Positions 24,711-33,112 of a DNA stretch of 64,000 bases are shown piece after piece. Source of the DNA: JANJUB01 sp040081075 (GTDB lineage Bacteria; Armatimonadota; Fimbriimonadia; Fimbriimonadales; Fimbriimonadaceae); the NCBI GenBank assembly GCA_040081075.1, contig JBEBHJ010000003.1, forward strand, positions 1 to 64,000. Direction: 5' to 3'. The translations under genes and the position numbers were made by a program. The notes under the pieces are model-generated. The model was not told where the DNA came from. It worked only from the letters and a program-made list of their open reading frames with translations, and did not search any database. The first letter of the stretch is position 1; the number at the start of each line of letters is the position of its first letter.

Positions 24711-25193
24711 ATGGATTTGATTGAATCGGCAAAGCGGGAGGCAAAAAGTGGTATGGAGTTTTTCCTTCGGAACTTCTCCTACGTACCCGACGACCGGCTA
24801 TCCTGGACTCCAACCCCCACATCCAAATCTGCGATCCGAGTGGCGGCCCATACTGCGCTTTATGCGGGAAGATTTGCCCGCATGATTCGAGACCGGAAAC
24901 TACCTGTTCCCGAAAACCTGGATGAGTGGGTCAAGCAGCAAGAAGCTGAGGAAGCGGTGATAACAAGCAGAACCGACATGGAACAGATTTTCCGGGCTGG
25001 AACCCAAGAGGTTCTCGAAGCACTGGACACTCTGACGCCTGAAGATGTAGATTCATCGCTCGATTCCGGCCAGGGATGGTCGATGCCGATGACGCAACTC
25101 ATGGCGTTGCCCGGTTGGCACGCAACGCTTCATGCCGGTCAGATTGACTATCTTCAGACATGCTGGGGCGATCAACAAATTTACGTTGGTTAG
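24711..25193 (+). CDS. DinB-superfamily protein
   Basis: A 160-residue DinB-like protein. VAAHTALYAGRFARMIRD carries the first His, and LPGWHATLHAGQIDYLQTCW carries the HxxxHAGQ pair in the last helix, the usual metal site. The segment PDDRLSWTPTPTSKSA is typical of the group. It converges on, and overlaps by 4 bp, another DinB-like gene on the opposite strand. Confidence 0.85.
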   Translation: MDLIESAKREAKSGMEFFLRNFSYVPDDRLSWTPTPTSKSAIRVAAHTALYAGRFARMIRDRKLPVPENLDEWVKQQEAEEAVITSRTDMEQIFRAGTQEVLEALDTLTPEDVDSSLDSGQGWSMPMTQLMALPGWHATLHAGQIDYLQTCWGDQQIYVG

Positions 25194-25621
25194 AGAGTGA
25201 ACTGCCGCAAATGATGCGCTTCATGGTCGGCGAGGCGTCGGGTTAAGCCCGCGATTGTATCGGGCTTACCATTCCATTTTCCGCCCCGCTCTCGATCAAC
25301 CCTGCCTTCGAGACTGAGCCAAGTTGCTCGGTCATCCATAAATCTCTCCAGGTGTACTGCCCAATCTTGCGAAGCGTAAAGCTCATGGTCAAATTTTCGC
25401 CAAGGGTGAAGGATCTTTACACTGGGATTATCCCGATCCATGAAGTGCCGGACGATCGCAAGCCATTGCTCTTGGCAGGCTCTCAGATGGGCAAGAGTTC
25501 TATGACGGGATTGTTCACAGCGCAAAGCAACCGGGTTTGGTTGCTCCAATTGCCACACTTGTATGGTTAAGCTTTGGTCTTTGAGGCGAACGAAGAGCTC
25601 GTTCCACTCAGAATTCTCCAT
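25190..25621 (-). CDS. DinB-like protein
   Basis: A 143-residue protein. The first helix has RHRTLAHLRACQEQWLAIVR and the last has LADHEAHHLRQFTL, giving the His residues of a DinB-type metal site. The N-terminal helix is shorter than usual and more divergent than in the other DinB proteins here. It is convergent with the DinB gene at 24711. The following gene on the same strand is a DUF1801 protein, echoing the DinB-DUF1801 neighbourhood at 1-4 kb. Confidence 0.75.
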   Translation of the reverse strand: MENSEWNELFVRLKDQSLTIQVWQLEQPNPVALRCEQSRHRTLAHLRACQEQWLAIVRHFMDRDNPSVKILHPWRKFDHELYASQDWAVHLERFMDDRATWLSLEGRVDRERGGKWNGKPDTIAGLTRRLADHEAHHLRQFTL

Positions 25622-25663
25622 CCTGGAATTATGGCGATCCGAGAGAGACTTTTTGCAACCTCG

Positions 25664-26092
25664 CTAGCCTTGCCGAGACCGCAAACCGTATTCAATGGCC
25701 GTTTTAAGCACATCAATGTTAACAGCCTTGAGGGACTTGAACTTGATGCAGTAGCCGCTGACGCTTGCCTTGCCAATGGTTTTGCCAAAAGTCGCGGCAA
25801 GGTAGGACTTGTCCTCCAAACCCATAATGTAGACAGAGATCCCGGTTGTGTTTGCACTGAAACCAACCTGATAGAACTCTCTCGTTTTTCCGTCGGCGTA
25901 GTTGATGATGTAGCTGCCGTACCCAATATTGGGATTAGCCACGGTCTTGCCCTGCTCGTTTTTACCATCGGTAAACCACAACTTACATGAAGGTGCGAGT
26001 TGCAGCGCGAGCCTATGCAGTTCCCGCATGTCGGCTTGCTTGGGTTCCGACTGACTGCCAATGTAAGTTTGGATCTGTTCTGCGATACTCAT
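25664..26092 (-). CDS. DUF1801 domain protein
   Basis: A 142-residue protein beginning MSIAEQIQTYIGSQSEPKQA. The core ELHRLALQLAPSCKLWFTDG, then NIGYGSYIINYADGKTREFY and GFSANTTGISVYIMGL matches the DUF1801 fold in its longer form. No catalytic residues are known for this family. A second long open frame on the same strand lacks any family similarity and is a shadow. It lies 42 bp upstream of the DinB-like gene on the same strand. Confidence 0.8.
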   Translation of the reverse strand: MSIAEQIQTYIGSQSEPKQADMRELHRLALQLAPSCKLWFTDGKNEQGKTVANPNIGYGSYIINYADGKTREFYQVGFSANTTGISVYIMGLEDKSYLAATFGKTIGKASVSGYCIKFKSLKAVNIDVLKTAIEYGLRSRQG

Positions 26093-26143
26093 TTACTCTT
26101 ACGGCTATTCCAATCTGGACAACTTACGAACCAGGCTCTCATG

Positions 26144-27061
26144 TCAACTGCCCTCTCGCTTGAATTCGAACCGCCGAGGAGTGCCTCCCTTCATAAAGCC
26201 GATCGTGGCGGTCAGGCCACCCTCCGCCGACATTTCATACGTGATGCGCTTAGGGTAGTCATGGCGAGGGTTATCGAACACGGCGCGCTTGGCGCTCAGC
26301 TCGGTAAGGACGAACTCGGTCGGAGGAGCACCTCCGGGCTGAGCTACGTAAACCAATCCGCCGTCGCGCTCGACAATGCGCAAGTACTCAAACGCCGACA
26401 TCTTGTCGCGGTTGACTGTGCGCGATATAGCAAGCATGGCGCCACCCTTTGCCGGGCTCCATCGCTCTTCGAAGGAGATTGTATTGTTCGTCCCTCTTGT
26501 TCCCGCCCATGCACCTGACAGCCATGCCAAATCGCCAATTACCGCCTTGGCGGGCTCGGGCATCGCGATATCTTGCGGGTGGCGATAAAGTGCGATTGGC
26601 CCCAACTCGCTGCCTGTGCCAAGGTTTGAGCGGACAATGAGACCCTCTTTCGTCACACGAAACTCGCGCTTGATCAGGCCCTCTGGTGCCCCGCCTGGGC
26701 CGCGAATGAAATCGATTTCGTAGGTCAATGCGCCATCCTTCCACGACCCACGATAACGCGTTAGGGCACCGCTGGTTGCCCCTGGGATTTCGTTGAGAGT
26801 GCCGTCAACCTTGACACGCACATCGCGATTTCCGCCTCCACCATGGCCCCACGCCAGGATGACGGCCCCCTCTTCGACCTTGAAAATAAACTTGGTCCCC
26901 ATCGGAGGACCTACCTGCTCGAGGGTGCGGCCTTCGGTCCGATCTTCGACAAATATCCACTCACCATCTAATGCGCGTAAGTCATCGGCGCTCGACGAAG
27001 TTTGCCGTGCCGGCGTTGAAACCAAAGCGACGAGTAAGGGGAAAACAGTGCAAAATCCCAT
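26144..27061 (-). CDS. secreted protein fusing TIGR03067-like and DUF6265-like domains
   Basis: A 305-residue protein with a signal peptide (GFCTVFPLLVALVSTPA). Residues about 28-160 resemble the planctomycete TIGR03067 domain (LRALDGEWIFVEDRTEGRTL to LIVRSNLGTGSELGPIALYR). Residues about 175-303 resemble DUF6265 (LAWLSGAWAGTRGTNNTISF, EERWSPAKGGAMLAISRTV, FDNPRHDYPKRITYEM). Both are lipocalin-like beta domains, so the protein is probably a periplasmic ligand binder. The ligand is unknown. Confidence 0.75.
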   Translation of the reverse strand: MGFCTVFPLLVALVSTPARQTSSSADDLRALDGEWIFVEDRTEGRTLEQVGPPMGTKFIFKVEEGAVILAWGHGGGGNRDVRVKVDGTLNEIPGATSGALTRYRGSWKDGALTYEIDFIRGPGGAPEGLIKREFRVTKEGLIVRSNLGTGSELGPIALYRHPQDIAMPEPAKAVIGDLAWLSGAWAGTRGTNNTISFEERWSPAKGGAMLAISRTVNRDKMSAFEYLRIVERDGGLVYVAQPGGAPPTEFVLTELSAKRAVFDNPRHDYPKRITYEMSAEGGLTATIGFMKGGTPRRFEFKREGS

Positions 27062-27288
27062 GGCACCTGAAAGTTACCCGTGACCCGCAAAACAACGCCC
27101 AGGTGGATGTTTTTGATAGGTCGCGACGGTCAGCCGAGGTTATCTGTCAACCAAATTTCAATCGAACGTATAGATTGAAATCCAACCCTTCATTCTTCGC
27201 CCAAAAAGCTTTGGAGCATATGGGTGCTCGATGCGACGCCGCGAAGCGCGGAAATCCCTTTAGGCTTCCGCGGCAGATTCGGTGGGAG

Positions 27289-27984
27289 CTACTGCTCGTT
27301 GCTTGGACGGGGACGTGGCTTGAGAATACGCTGAATGCCTGCGCGTACAAATTCAGTTTCCAGTTTATCGACCGGAACCCCCATCAACCATTGGATGACA
27401 TAGTCCGCATCCTCAGGTGAACTGCCTATGACGTCTCCGCGGGCGGTGACAGACATTTCGATTGCCTTCCACCATTGATGAGCGCTAGCCGCCGAGCGCA
27501 CGAGAGCGAAGTATAAACGTTCCTTCTCTTCCTGGCTGATTACTGGAGTGTTCGCTAAAGCCCGCTCAAATTGACGGCGAATTTTCGCAGCAGGCCAAGG
27601 ACGAAAAGTATCGCCGTCGTGGGCGAACCGTGGCCGAGCAAGTTCGATGTGGGCGATGTAGCAATAAGTGTAGGCATCAGCCAAGTCGAACACATTCTTG
27701 GGCAGCCTAAAGCCTGTTGCGAAGTCGAATGGCGTGTCCCTTTGAATCGGCCAGTCTGATTCGGCTAGCCGCGATTGGAGCCTAGTAGATTTAAAGACCG
27801 TGATGGGTTTGACCTTGATGTCGCTCCCATTGATCACAACTAAGTTCAAGAGAGAACTCCTACTTGTCAGTCTAACGTGAGCTGCCATCGCAATGGGGTC
27901 ATCAGATATCGGCCGAAATGTAGGCGGTGTTCCCTGGGCAGCAGCGAGCCCAAAAGTCAAAATCGCTCCAGTTGCCGTCATCAC
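27289..27984 (-). CDS. hypothetical secreted protein
   Basis: A 231-residue protein with an N-terminal export signal (MTATGAILTFGLAAAQG). The segment HVRLTSRSSLLNLVVINGSD is beta-rich, followed by a helical C-terminal half (DLADAYTYCYIAHIELARPR, RQFERALANTPVISQEEKER). I recognise no family. The 227 bp between it and the previous gene contain no supported feature. Confidence 0.55.
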   Translation of the reverse strand: MMTATGAILTFGLAAAQGTPPTFRPISDDPIAMAAHVRLTSRSSLLNLVVINGSDIKVKPITVFKSTRLQSRLAESDWPIQRDTPFDFATGFRLPKNVFDLADAYTYCYIAHIELARPRFAHDGDTFRPWPAAKIRRQFERALANTPVISQEEKERLYFALVRSAASAHQWWKAIEMSVTARGDVIGSSPEDADYVIQWLMGVPVDKLETEFVRAGIQRILKPRPRPSNEQ

Positions 27985-28071
27985 ACGGAAAGTGTATCAC
28001 CACGCTTACGCTAGTGAGTTCTTACCTTCCGTTTGTCTCGCGGCAATAAGAAGCCAGAGCGTGAGAAAGAT

Positions 28072-28148
28072 TGGTACTCCGAACGGGATTCGAACCCGCG
28101 ATCTTCGCCGTGAGAGGGCGATGTCCTGAACCGCTAGACGACCGGAGC
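28072..28148 (-). tRNA. tRNA-Glu (CTC)
   Basis: On the minus strand the acceptor GCTCCGG pairs with TCGGAGT (two G-U pairs) followed by A and an encoded CCA. The D arm GTCTAGCGGTTCAGGAC, anticodon stem CGCC/GGCG with loop CTCTCAC (anticodon CTC), and T arm GGG-TTCGAAT-CCC are all well formed. The length is 77 nt including CCA. Confidence 0.95.
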
Positions 28149-28387
28149 ACTCCTAACTGAAGCTAAGAGAATACCCAAAATTTGGGAGTGCGGGGAAGTT
28201 CGGAGGCTTCTCCGTTCAGTGCTTCGTGTTCGGTCCGAACCTTCGAACGCTCCCCTTTCAACACCATTCGGCGGGAGTTCGGTGGCTTCGCCGTTGGGCT
28301 CAGGATTTCCGAACTTCCCAACATCCCATTTCAACCCCTGACCCACCCAAATCCCTGGTCCTTAACTCAATGCGAGAACGTCTTTGA

Positions 28388-29404
28388 ATGAGAATGGGCA
28401 AGCGACGAATTGGCGTTATTTCTGGCGACGGGATCGGGCCGGAGATCATGGCGGCCACGATTTCGATTTTGGAAGCTGTAGGATTTGAGGCAGAGTGGGT
28501 TCCTCTTGAAGCTGGTCTCGGTGCGTTTGAGCGCGGTTTGGGCGCAATGCCCCAAGAGACGATTGATCAAATCCGTGAACTTGGCATCGCAATAAAGGGA
28601 CCCACAACCACCCCGAGCGGCAAGGGCCATCAAAGCGCAAATGTCGCCCTTCGTAAGGCCCTTGATCTTTATGCAAACGTGCGACCCGCCAAAACCCTTC
28701 CCGGCGTGAAAGGCGCGTTTGCCGATAAGAACCTCGACATGATTATCGTGCGGGAGAACACCGAGGATCTGTATTCGGGAATCGAGTTCCAGCCCCATCC
28801 CGATATGGCCCAAGGCATCAAGGTTATCACGCGCCCAGGTTGCCACCGTATCTGCCAATATGCTTTCGAAATGGCGGTTCGGGAGAATCGCAAACGAGTA
28901 ACCGCTGTCCATAAGGCCAACATCATGAAGCTATGCGACGGAATGTTTCTTGAAGAATTCTACAAAGTCGCTGCTAACTTCCCCGCTATCAAGGCAGACG
29001 ACATCATCGTCGATAACTGCTGCATGCAACTCGTAACGCGACCCGAGCAATTCGACGTGATCGTAACCGAGAACCTATACGGCGACATCGTGAGCGACCT
29101 GTGCGCAGGTTTAGTCGGAGGACTTGGTTTGGCACCAGGGGCGAATATTGGCAAGGATTGCGCAGTGTTTGAGGCGGTTCACGGCTCCGCGCCAGATATT
29201 GCAGGCAAGGATATCGCCAACCCGACCGCGCTGGTGTTTTCGGCCCTTATGATGCTGCGCCACCTGGGTGAGAATGTCATGGCCGACCGGGTTATGAACG
29301 GTGTGTTGAGGGTTTGTGCGGACGGAAAATGCCTAACGATTGACCTTGGGGGCAAAGCCGGAACCAAGGAATACGCCCGCGAAGTTATCGACTGCTCGGT
29401 CTAA
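28388..29404 (+). CDS. icd: NAD(P)-dependent isocitrate dehydrogenase
   Basis: A 338-residue beta-decarboxylating dehydrogenase. GVISGDGIGPEIM is the N-terminal dinucleotide-fold motif. The substrate segment SGKGHQSANVALRKALDLYA, followed by NVRPAKTLPG, is of the NAD-type isocitrate dehydrogenase kind rather than isopropylmalate dehydrogenase. VTAVHKANIMKLCDG and NLYGDIVSDLCAGLVGGLGL are the catalytic Lys and Mg-binding Asp regions. It is a TCA-cycle enzyme converting isocitrate to 2-oxoglutarate. The ATG two codons downstream is an alternative start. It stands alone after the tRNA-Glu; homoisocitrate or tartrate dehydrogenases are less likely alternatives. Confidence 0.85.
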   Translation: MRMGKRRIGVISGDGIGPEIMAATISILEAVGFEAEWVPLEAGLGAFERGLGAMPQETIDQIRELGIAIKGPTTTPSGKGHQSANVALRKALDLYANVRPAKTLPGVKGAFADKNLDMIIVRENTEDLYSGIEFQPHPDMAQGIKVITRPGCHRICQYAFEMAVRENRKRVTAVHKANIMKLCDGMFLEEFYKVAANFPAIKADDIIVDNCCMQLVTRPEQFDVIVTENLYGDIVSDLCAGLVGGLGLAPGANIGKDCAVFEAVHGSAPDIAGKDIANPTALVFSALMMLRHLGENVMADRVMNGVLRVCADGKCLTIDLGGKAGTKEYAREVIDCSV

Positions 29405-29823
29405 CCCGTGGTTGTGAGCGGCTGTTCGGGCTTTGGCGCGGCTTCGGGCGCTGGCTCTCGGCCCAAGAAAATGGATGCGATGAAAAGGGCAAACCCCATT
29501 GCGGAGATAAAGAATAAAACTCGAACCGCCCCTTTTACCGACTCATTTCGATGGGCTCGCTTGCCTTCTTCAATGTGGGCCTGCTTGACAAGTTCCTGCA
29601 CTTTTTGACCCTGAGCGTACTTCGCTGCCTCAGGCCACATTTTTAGAGCCTCGCCAAGCTGACCCGGGGATGGGTCTCGCTCGAGGGCAACACGCAGTTT
29701 TCGAAGTTCCTCACGGCTCGCGCTGAGCTGGATCGCAAAAATATGGCACAGCACAGCGCCAACTGCCATTGCCACACCCGCAATTAATCCGATAGGGCCG
29801 AGCGTTTTGAAGAGTTCCTGCAT
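29401..29823 (-). CDS. small two-span membrane protein
   Basis: A 140-residue protein with a hydrophobic segment at residues 8-32 (LGPIGLIAGVAMAVGAVLCH) and a second at about 103-122 (VLFFISAMGFALFIASIFLG). Between them lies a soluble helical, charged stretch (SREELRKLRVALERD to KRAHRNESVKGA). The short C-terminal tail is Pro-rich. No family is recognised. It is convergent with the icd gene, overlapping by 4 bp. Confidence 0.6.
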   Translation of the reverse strand: MQELFKTLGPIGLIAGVAMAVGAVLCHIFAIQLSASREELRKLRVALERDPSPGQLGEALKMWPEAAKYAQGQKVQELVKQAHIEEGKRAHRNESVKGAVRVLFFISAMGFALFIASIFLGREPAPEAAPKPEQPLTTTG

Positions 29824-29878
29824 CTGCTCACTCTACACCATTTTGCGGCTCGCATGATGTTTTGGGGATAATCAAACG

Positions 29879-30271
29879 GTGCAAGCAGGCTATTCGGGAA
29901 CCCCGCTTCCTAAGAAGTTGGGCATCAAACCGGGATCACGCGTTCGTCTTCTTAACGCGCCGGCTGGCTTTAGCTTACATGACCTCCCGGAAGGTACATC
30001 GCTATCCGAGTCCGATTTTGACGTCGCCGTAGCTTTTTGTACACGAGTTGCCGAGATCGAGGAGGCAATCAATATTCTAAGGCCGAACATGGCGATTGAT
30101 GGCGGCATCTGGCTCGCGTGGCCAAAGAAATCTTCAGGAGTGCCATCCGAGTGTCATGACGGAAATGTTCGCACCATCGGCCTTTCCACGGGGCTGGTAG
30201 ATAACAAAGTTTGTGCGATCAACGAAGTGTGGTCGGCCCTACGATTCGTGATCCGCGTAAAGGATCGCTAG
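29879..30271 (+). CDS. DUF3052 domain protein
   Basis: A 130-residue protein from a GTG start. SGTPLPKKLGIKPGSRVRLL followed by NAPAGF, and MAIDGGIWLAWPKKSSGVPS with DGNVRTIGLSTGLVDNKVCA, are the hallmarks of DUF3052. The function is unknown. It is divergent from the membrane protein at 29401-29823 with a 55-bp gap. Confidence 0.85.
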   Translation: MQAGYSGTPLPKKLGIKPGSRVRLLNAPAGFSLHDLPEGTSLSESDFDVAVAFCTRVAEIEEAINILRPNMAIDGGIWLAWPKKSSGVPSECHDGNVRTIGLSTGLVDNKVCAINEVWSALRFVIRVKDR

Positions 30272-30298
30272 GGCCAGTTAATCTATCTTCTTCGCACA

Positions 30299-30334
30299 CA
30301 AAAAAGCCCGACTGAGCGCAAAGGACAGTCGGGC
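30299..30334 (-). terminator. intrinsic terminator of the lipoprotein gene
   Basis: Read on the minus strand, GCCCGACTG pairs with CAGTCGGGC (9 bp, 11-nt loop) and is followed by a run of six T. It lies 11 bp past the stop of the lipoprotein gene. Confidence 0.92.
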
Positions 30335-30344
30335 CACAAGGCAA

Positions 30345-30809
30345 TTACTGCTTGACCATTTTGCTCATTCCGCCCGGAAGGTCGAAAGACTTCATATCGG
30401 CGGCAAGCGTTGCATCCATATCGGGCGACTTCGAAGGCTTCCCATTCTCCATCTTCGTCACCATCTTCACGGCTTTGTCCTTGATCGTGTATGTGCCAGA
30501 CACGGTCGAATCTTTACCCATGAAGTTCGCTTTGCCATCGAACGTCAGGTCCTCTTTGAAAGTCATCGACATCTCTGGAGCCTTTGTGCCTTTCGGCGCC
30601 CCCTTCATAGCCTCGGCGCTAATTTCCATCTTCCAAGTACCCACCATGGCATTTGCCTCTACCGCTGGTTTAGCTTCGGGAGTGGAACCGGTTGAGCCGG
30701 TGGCCGCGCTTGGCGCAGTTGACGAGCTTCCGCAGCCAGGAACGCAACACATGGCCGCGATAACGGCAGCAACTAACAAAATACGAATTCCAATCTTTGA
30801 CATAAACAT
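30345..30809 (-). CDS. lipocalin-like lipoprotein
   Basis: A 154-residue lipoprotein. The leader ILLVAAVIAAMCCVPGC ends at a lipobox-type Cys, followed by a Ser/Thr/Ala-rich linker. The mature domain (MVGTWKMEISAEAMKGAPKG, SMTFKEDLTFDGKANFMG, VSGTYTIKDKAVKMVTKM) is a short beta-barrel repeat typical of bacterial lipocalin-like proteins. Its ligand is unknown. A strong terminator follows. Confidence 0.75.
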   Translation of the reverse strand: MFMSKIGIRILLVAAVIAAMCCVPGCGSSSTAPSAATGSTGSTPEAKPAVEANAMVGTWKMEISAEAMKGAPKGTKAPEMSMTFKEDLTFDGKANFMGKDSTVSGTYTIKDKAVKMVTKMENGKPSKSPDMDATLAADMKSFDLPGGMSKMVKQ

Positions 30810-30854
30810 ATCCTCGAAGGGCTAGGACGCTAGGGCACGCCTCTTTGGAGCGTG

Positions 30855-31571
30855 CTATTGCGGATTCGTTGACAAAGGCGGAATGCCGGCCTTTCTGAAT
30901 GCGAGGTCTTCGGGAGTCCAAACGCCTCGTAGAATCCTGACATCGGAAAGTTGCCCGTTGATCGGTTGGTTGTGGGGACCTTTCTCGTTTTGTACGTTGC
31001 CGATGCCAAATCCGGGCGCAGCTCCCTTATCCAGAACCGCGAAAGGCTGAACCGACGTCGTTGCATGAGCTACATTTGCGCCATTCAGCCAAAGATTCAA
31101 CTGTCCAGTCGGCATTTCCCAACTCGCCACCACATGAACCCATTTCGCCACCGGCATTTCGGCCGATACGCAAAATCCTCGGCTGGAGCTGTCGCGTACA
31201 AAGAAGTTTATCGTGCCATCGCCATGGATCACAAGGTCGTAGGGATCGAGCCCATTGCGATCATCACCTCGAAACAGAATCTGCGCACCGGGGCCATCGT
31301 TTACGTAACTTCTAAGATAAATCCAGGTTGAAACCGTGAAAGAATTGGTGAACGCCAGTGCACTCACATCAGGAAGCAGAATGCCCGATCGTTTGCCATC
31401 AAAATCATAAGTTGTGCCGCGCTCCGTCTTGATCACGCGAGTCCCGGGCGAGAAAGTTGGTTGAACCGGTTTGCCCGAAAGCGTGATCTGACCGCTCGGT
31501 TGGAGCCAAAGGATGGGTTCTGGGGCTTGGGCGAAACTAGCAGCGATGAGGATTGCGGAGATGACGGACAT
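30855..31571 (-). CDS. secreted LamG/concanavalin-like domain protein
   Basis: A 238-residue protein with a signal peptide (MSVISAILIAASFAQA). The body is one LamG-like jelly roll: RSGILLPDVSALAFTNSFTV, STWIYLRSYVNDGPGAQILF, WVHVVASWEMPTGQLNLWLN, PINGQLSDVRILRGVWTPED. Such domains bind carbohydrate or act as spacers in surface proteins. It lies upstream of the lipoprotein gene on the same strand, 45 bp away, so the two may form an operon ending at the 30.3 kb terminator. Confidence 0.85.
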   Translation of the reverse strand: MSVISAILIAASFAQAPEPILWLQPSGQITLSGKPVQPTFSPGTRVIKTERGTTYDFDGKRSGILLPDVSALAFTNSFTVSTWIYLRSYVNDGPGAQILFRGDDRNGLDPYDLVIHGDGTINFFVRDSSSRGFCVSAEMPVAKWVHVVASWEMPTGQLNLWLNGANVAHATTSVQPFAVLDKGAAPGFGIGNVQNEKGPHNQPINGQLSDVRILRGVWTPEDLAFRKAGIPPLSTNPQ

Positions 31572-31684
31572 AGATTTCAGATGCTTGACCGACGCAAAAG
31601 GTTACGGTAAAGGTGCTACACCGCCGGAAAGCTCGCGAGGAGGCCGGGAGACCTGCCGGACCTCGCACACTCCAGAGTTGAGCG

Positions 31685-31707
31685 CCCCTCTCCGTAAACC
31701 GGAGAGG
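31685..31707. terminator. GC-rich stem-loop downstream of Fn3-like gene
   Basis: CCCTCTCCG and CGGAGAGGG form a perfect 9-bp stem with a 5-nt loop, 12 bp past the stop of the minus-strand gene at 31720. There is no U tract, so its terminator role is uncertain. Confidence 0.4.
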
Positions 31708-31719
31708 GTAAGCGCGATC

Positions 31720-32364
31720 TTACGCAGCGAGGCGTAAAGCGGCCGAAGCTTCGGCGTTGTATATCCAAGCTGTCGTGCTGTAGCTCGAACTCTCGTTATT
31801 ATTCCAGGCGTAAAGCCGGAAGTTGGTCGGTACGCCGGGAAGGAAGTTTGCTAACTTCACCGATTTGCGTTTTGTCGAGAAGACCTGCGTCCACGCACCG
31901 CCATCCACCGATGCTTCGATGAAGAACGTGACGCCGTAAGGGTTGCCGTTGCGGCTCCAATCTAGCTTTACATCGCCATTAGCAAATGCCTGGGCAACGA
32001 GATTCGTCGGTACAAGTGGCGTGATCTTTGAGCGCTTAACATCATGAACTGCCAATCCGGTTGACTGGATCTGCTGATCGGTTAAGCCGCTCTTCGCGTA
32101 GACTTGCTTTGCTAGTACCGTGATTTGGCTCACAAGTGCGGCCTTAGCCGTATCTTGGCCTTGGGTGGCAGCCTTTGCGGCAAGGTATGCATTTTCCTTC
32201 GTCGCCGATGCGACATTGAGGGCATCCCGCGCCGCTGAGGCGCTGGTTACCTGGGTTAAAGTCGCCCCAAAAGTGCTTGGTGATGCCCCAATTGTTGCAA
32301 CTAGCTGGTTAGCTAGGGTCAGGAGTTCAGGAATCGGACTGTCGTGAAAGCTGTTCTTAGCCAT
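31720..32364 (-). CDS. Fn3-like two-domain protein, paralogue of 14862-15509
   Basis: A 214-residue protein with the same architecture as the one at 14.9 kb. The N-terminal helical Ala-rich domain contains SPSTFGA and ends ITVLAKQVYAKSGLTDQQIQ. The C-terminal Fn3-like domain has VKLDWSRNGNPYGVTFFIEA and WTQVFSTKRKSVKLANFLPG. A strong GGAGGAAA ribosome site precedes the ATG. No export signal is seen. Both paralogues sit in the accessory regions next to the hairpin-repeat family. The function is unknown. Confidence 0.75.
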   Translation of the reverse strand: MAKNSFHDSPIPELLTLANQLVATIGASPSTFGATLTQVTSASAARDALNVASATKENAYLAAKAATQGQDTAKAALVSQITVLAKQVYAKSGLTDQQIQSTGLAVHDVKRSKITPLVPTNLVAQAFANGDVKLDWSRNGNPYGVTFFIEASVDGGAWTQVFSTKRKSVKLANFLPGVPTNFRLYAWNNNESSSYSTTAWIYNAEASAALRLAA

Positions 32365-32766
32365 CTTAGTGTTTTCCTCCGCGCCCGAACAGGCAGTTGA
32401 TGCAATCCCGTACGAGGGATGGTATGACGATTTTTTTCATTATGTTTCTCCAACGTGCGTGCGCCCGCTTTCCATGAAGCTCATGGACCGCACGCGCGTG
32501 CCTAGTATTTCTATCGGTGCCAACGCCGGGCAATCTTAGGGCTTTTTGAGGACATTTTTTGAAACTAATCTATCCGTGAGGGAATTGCGGGCGTATAATA
32601 GCCTCTGCATAGGGCTCAGCTAGGTTGTTTGAGGATTGCCCAGGGGCGAGAAGACAAGGGCATAAATGGAGGCGCGATAAAACCGTGGTTGTAACAAACA
32701 CCGTTCGGCATACCTCCTGGGTATTCTGCCACCGGTGAGAACCCTTCACAAGGGGAGTTTACAAGA
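32365..32766. other. intergenic stretch upstream of the Fn3-like gene
   Basis: About 400 bp with no supported gene. It contains a GC-rich stretch (GTGCGTGCGCCCGC to GCACGCGCGTGC, about 32455-32500) that can form an imperfect hairpin, and a TATAATAG-like element at about 32593. A promoter for the minus-strand gene should lie at 32370-32450. Confidence 0.35.
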
Positions 32767-32840
32767 GGAGCCACATTGCGAATGTGGCACGAGTAAACAG
32801 GACGCTTTTCAATGTGGCGCGAGGACGCGGAGCTGCCTGA
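32767..32840 (+). repeat. dispersed hairpin repeat G, left inverted repeat of a 2.4-kb segment
   Basis: Starts with a perfect 19-nt hairpin GCCACATTGCGAATGTGGC, then CACGAG, a 13-bp variable core, TTTCAATGTGGCGCGAGGAC and GCGGAGCTGCCTGA. Its first 27 bases and a later 20-base block are identical, in inverted orientation, to element H at 35111-35180. The inner flank matches the right end of copies A-F. Confidence 0.85.
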
Positions 32841-33084
32841 AGTTCGTGATAATAAACGCTGTTGTGCCTCCAGTCCAACCCGAGCTAACAAACTCAAAGA
32901 CCGATGCTCTCATGCCGTCCCCGACAAACCTTATATTGCTTTGAGGGATAGGAATGGCCTTATTGAGCGTGTAGGTTCCTGCCTCGAAGTGGATGGTGCC
33001 ACCTTCGCTGGTAAACGTGCCTAGGGCGGTTATGATGTCGTCTGCCGTCGCCCCGGCAGATATGGGTATGAATTTGGCGGCCAT
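32809..33084 (-). pseudogene. truncated pectate-lyase-like protein
   Basis: A 91-residue product from MAAKFIPISAGATADDIITA. GGTIHFEAGTYTLNKAIPIP and NIRFVGDGMRASVFEF form the first coils of a pectate-lyase-3 / right-handed beta-helix protein, which normally has several hundred residues. The frame ends with residues encoded by repeat G (FRQLRVLAPH), so the 3' part was lost at the repeat boundary. It follows the surface protein at 33113 by 28 bp. Confidence 0.6.
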
Positions 33085-33112
33085 GATTTTGCTTTGATTC
33101 CTGGAATTTGGG

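Noticed and set aside
25567..26061. Long minus-strand ORF overlapping the DUF1801 gene
   Set aside because: Low-complexity Ser/Arg-rich translation with no family features; the DUF1801 frame on the same strand explains the region.
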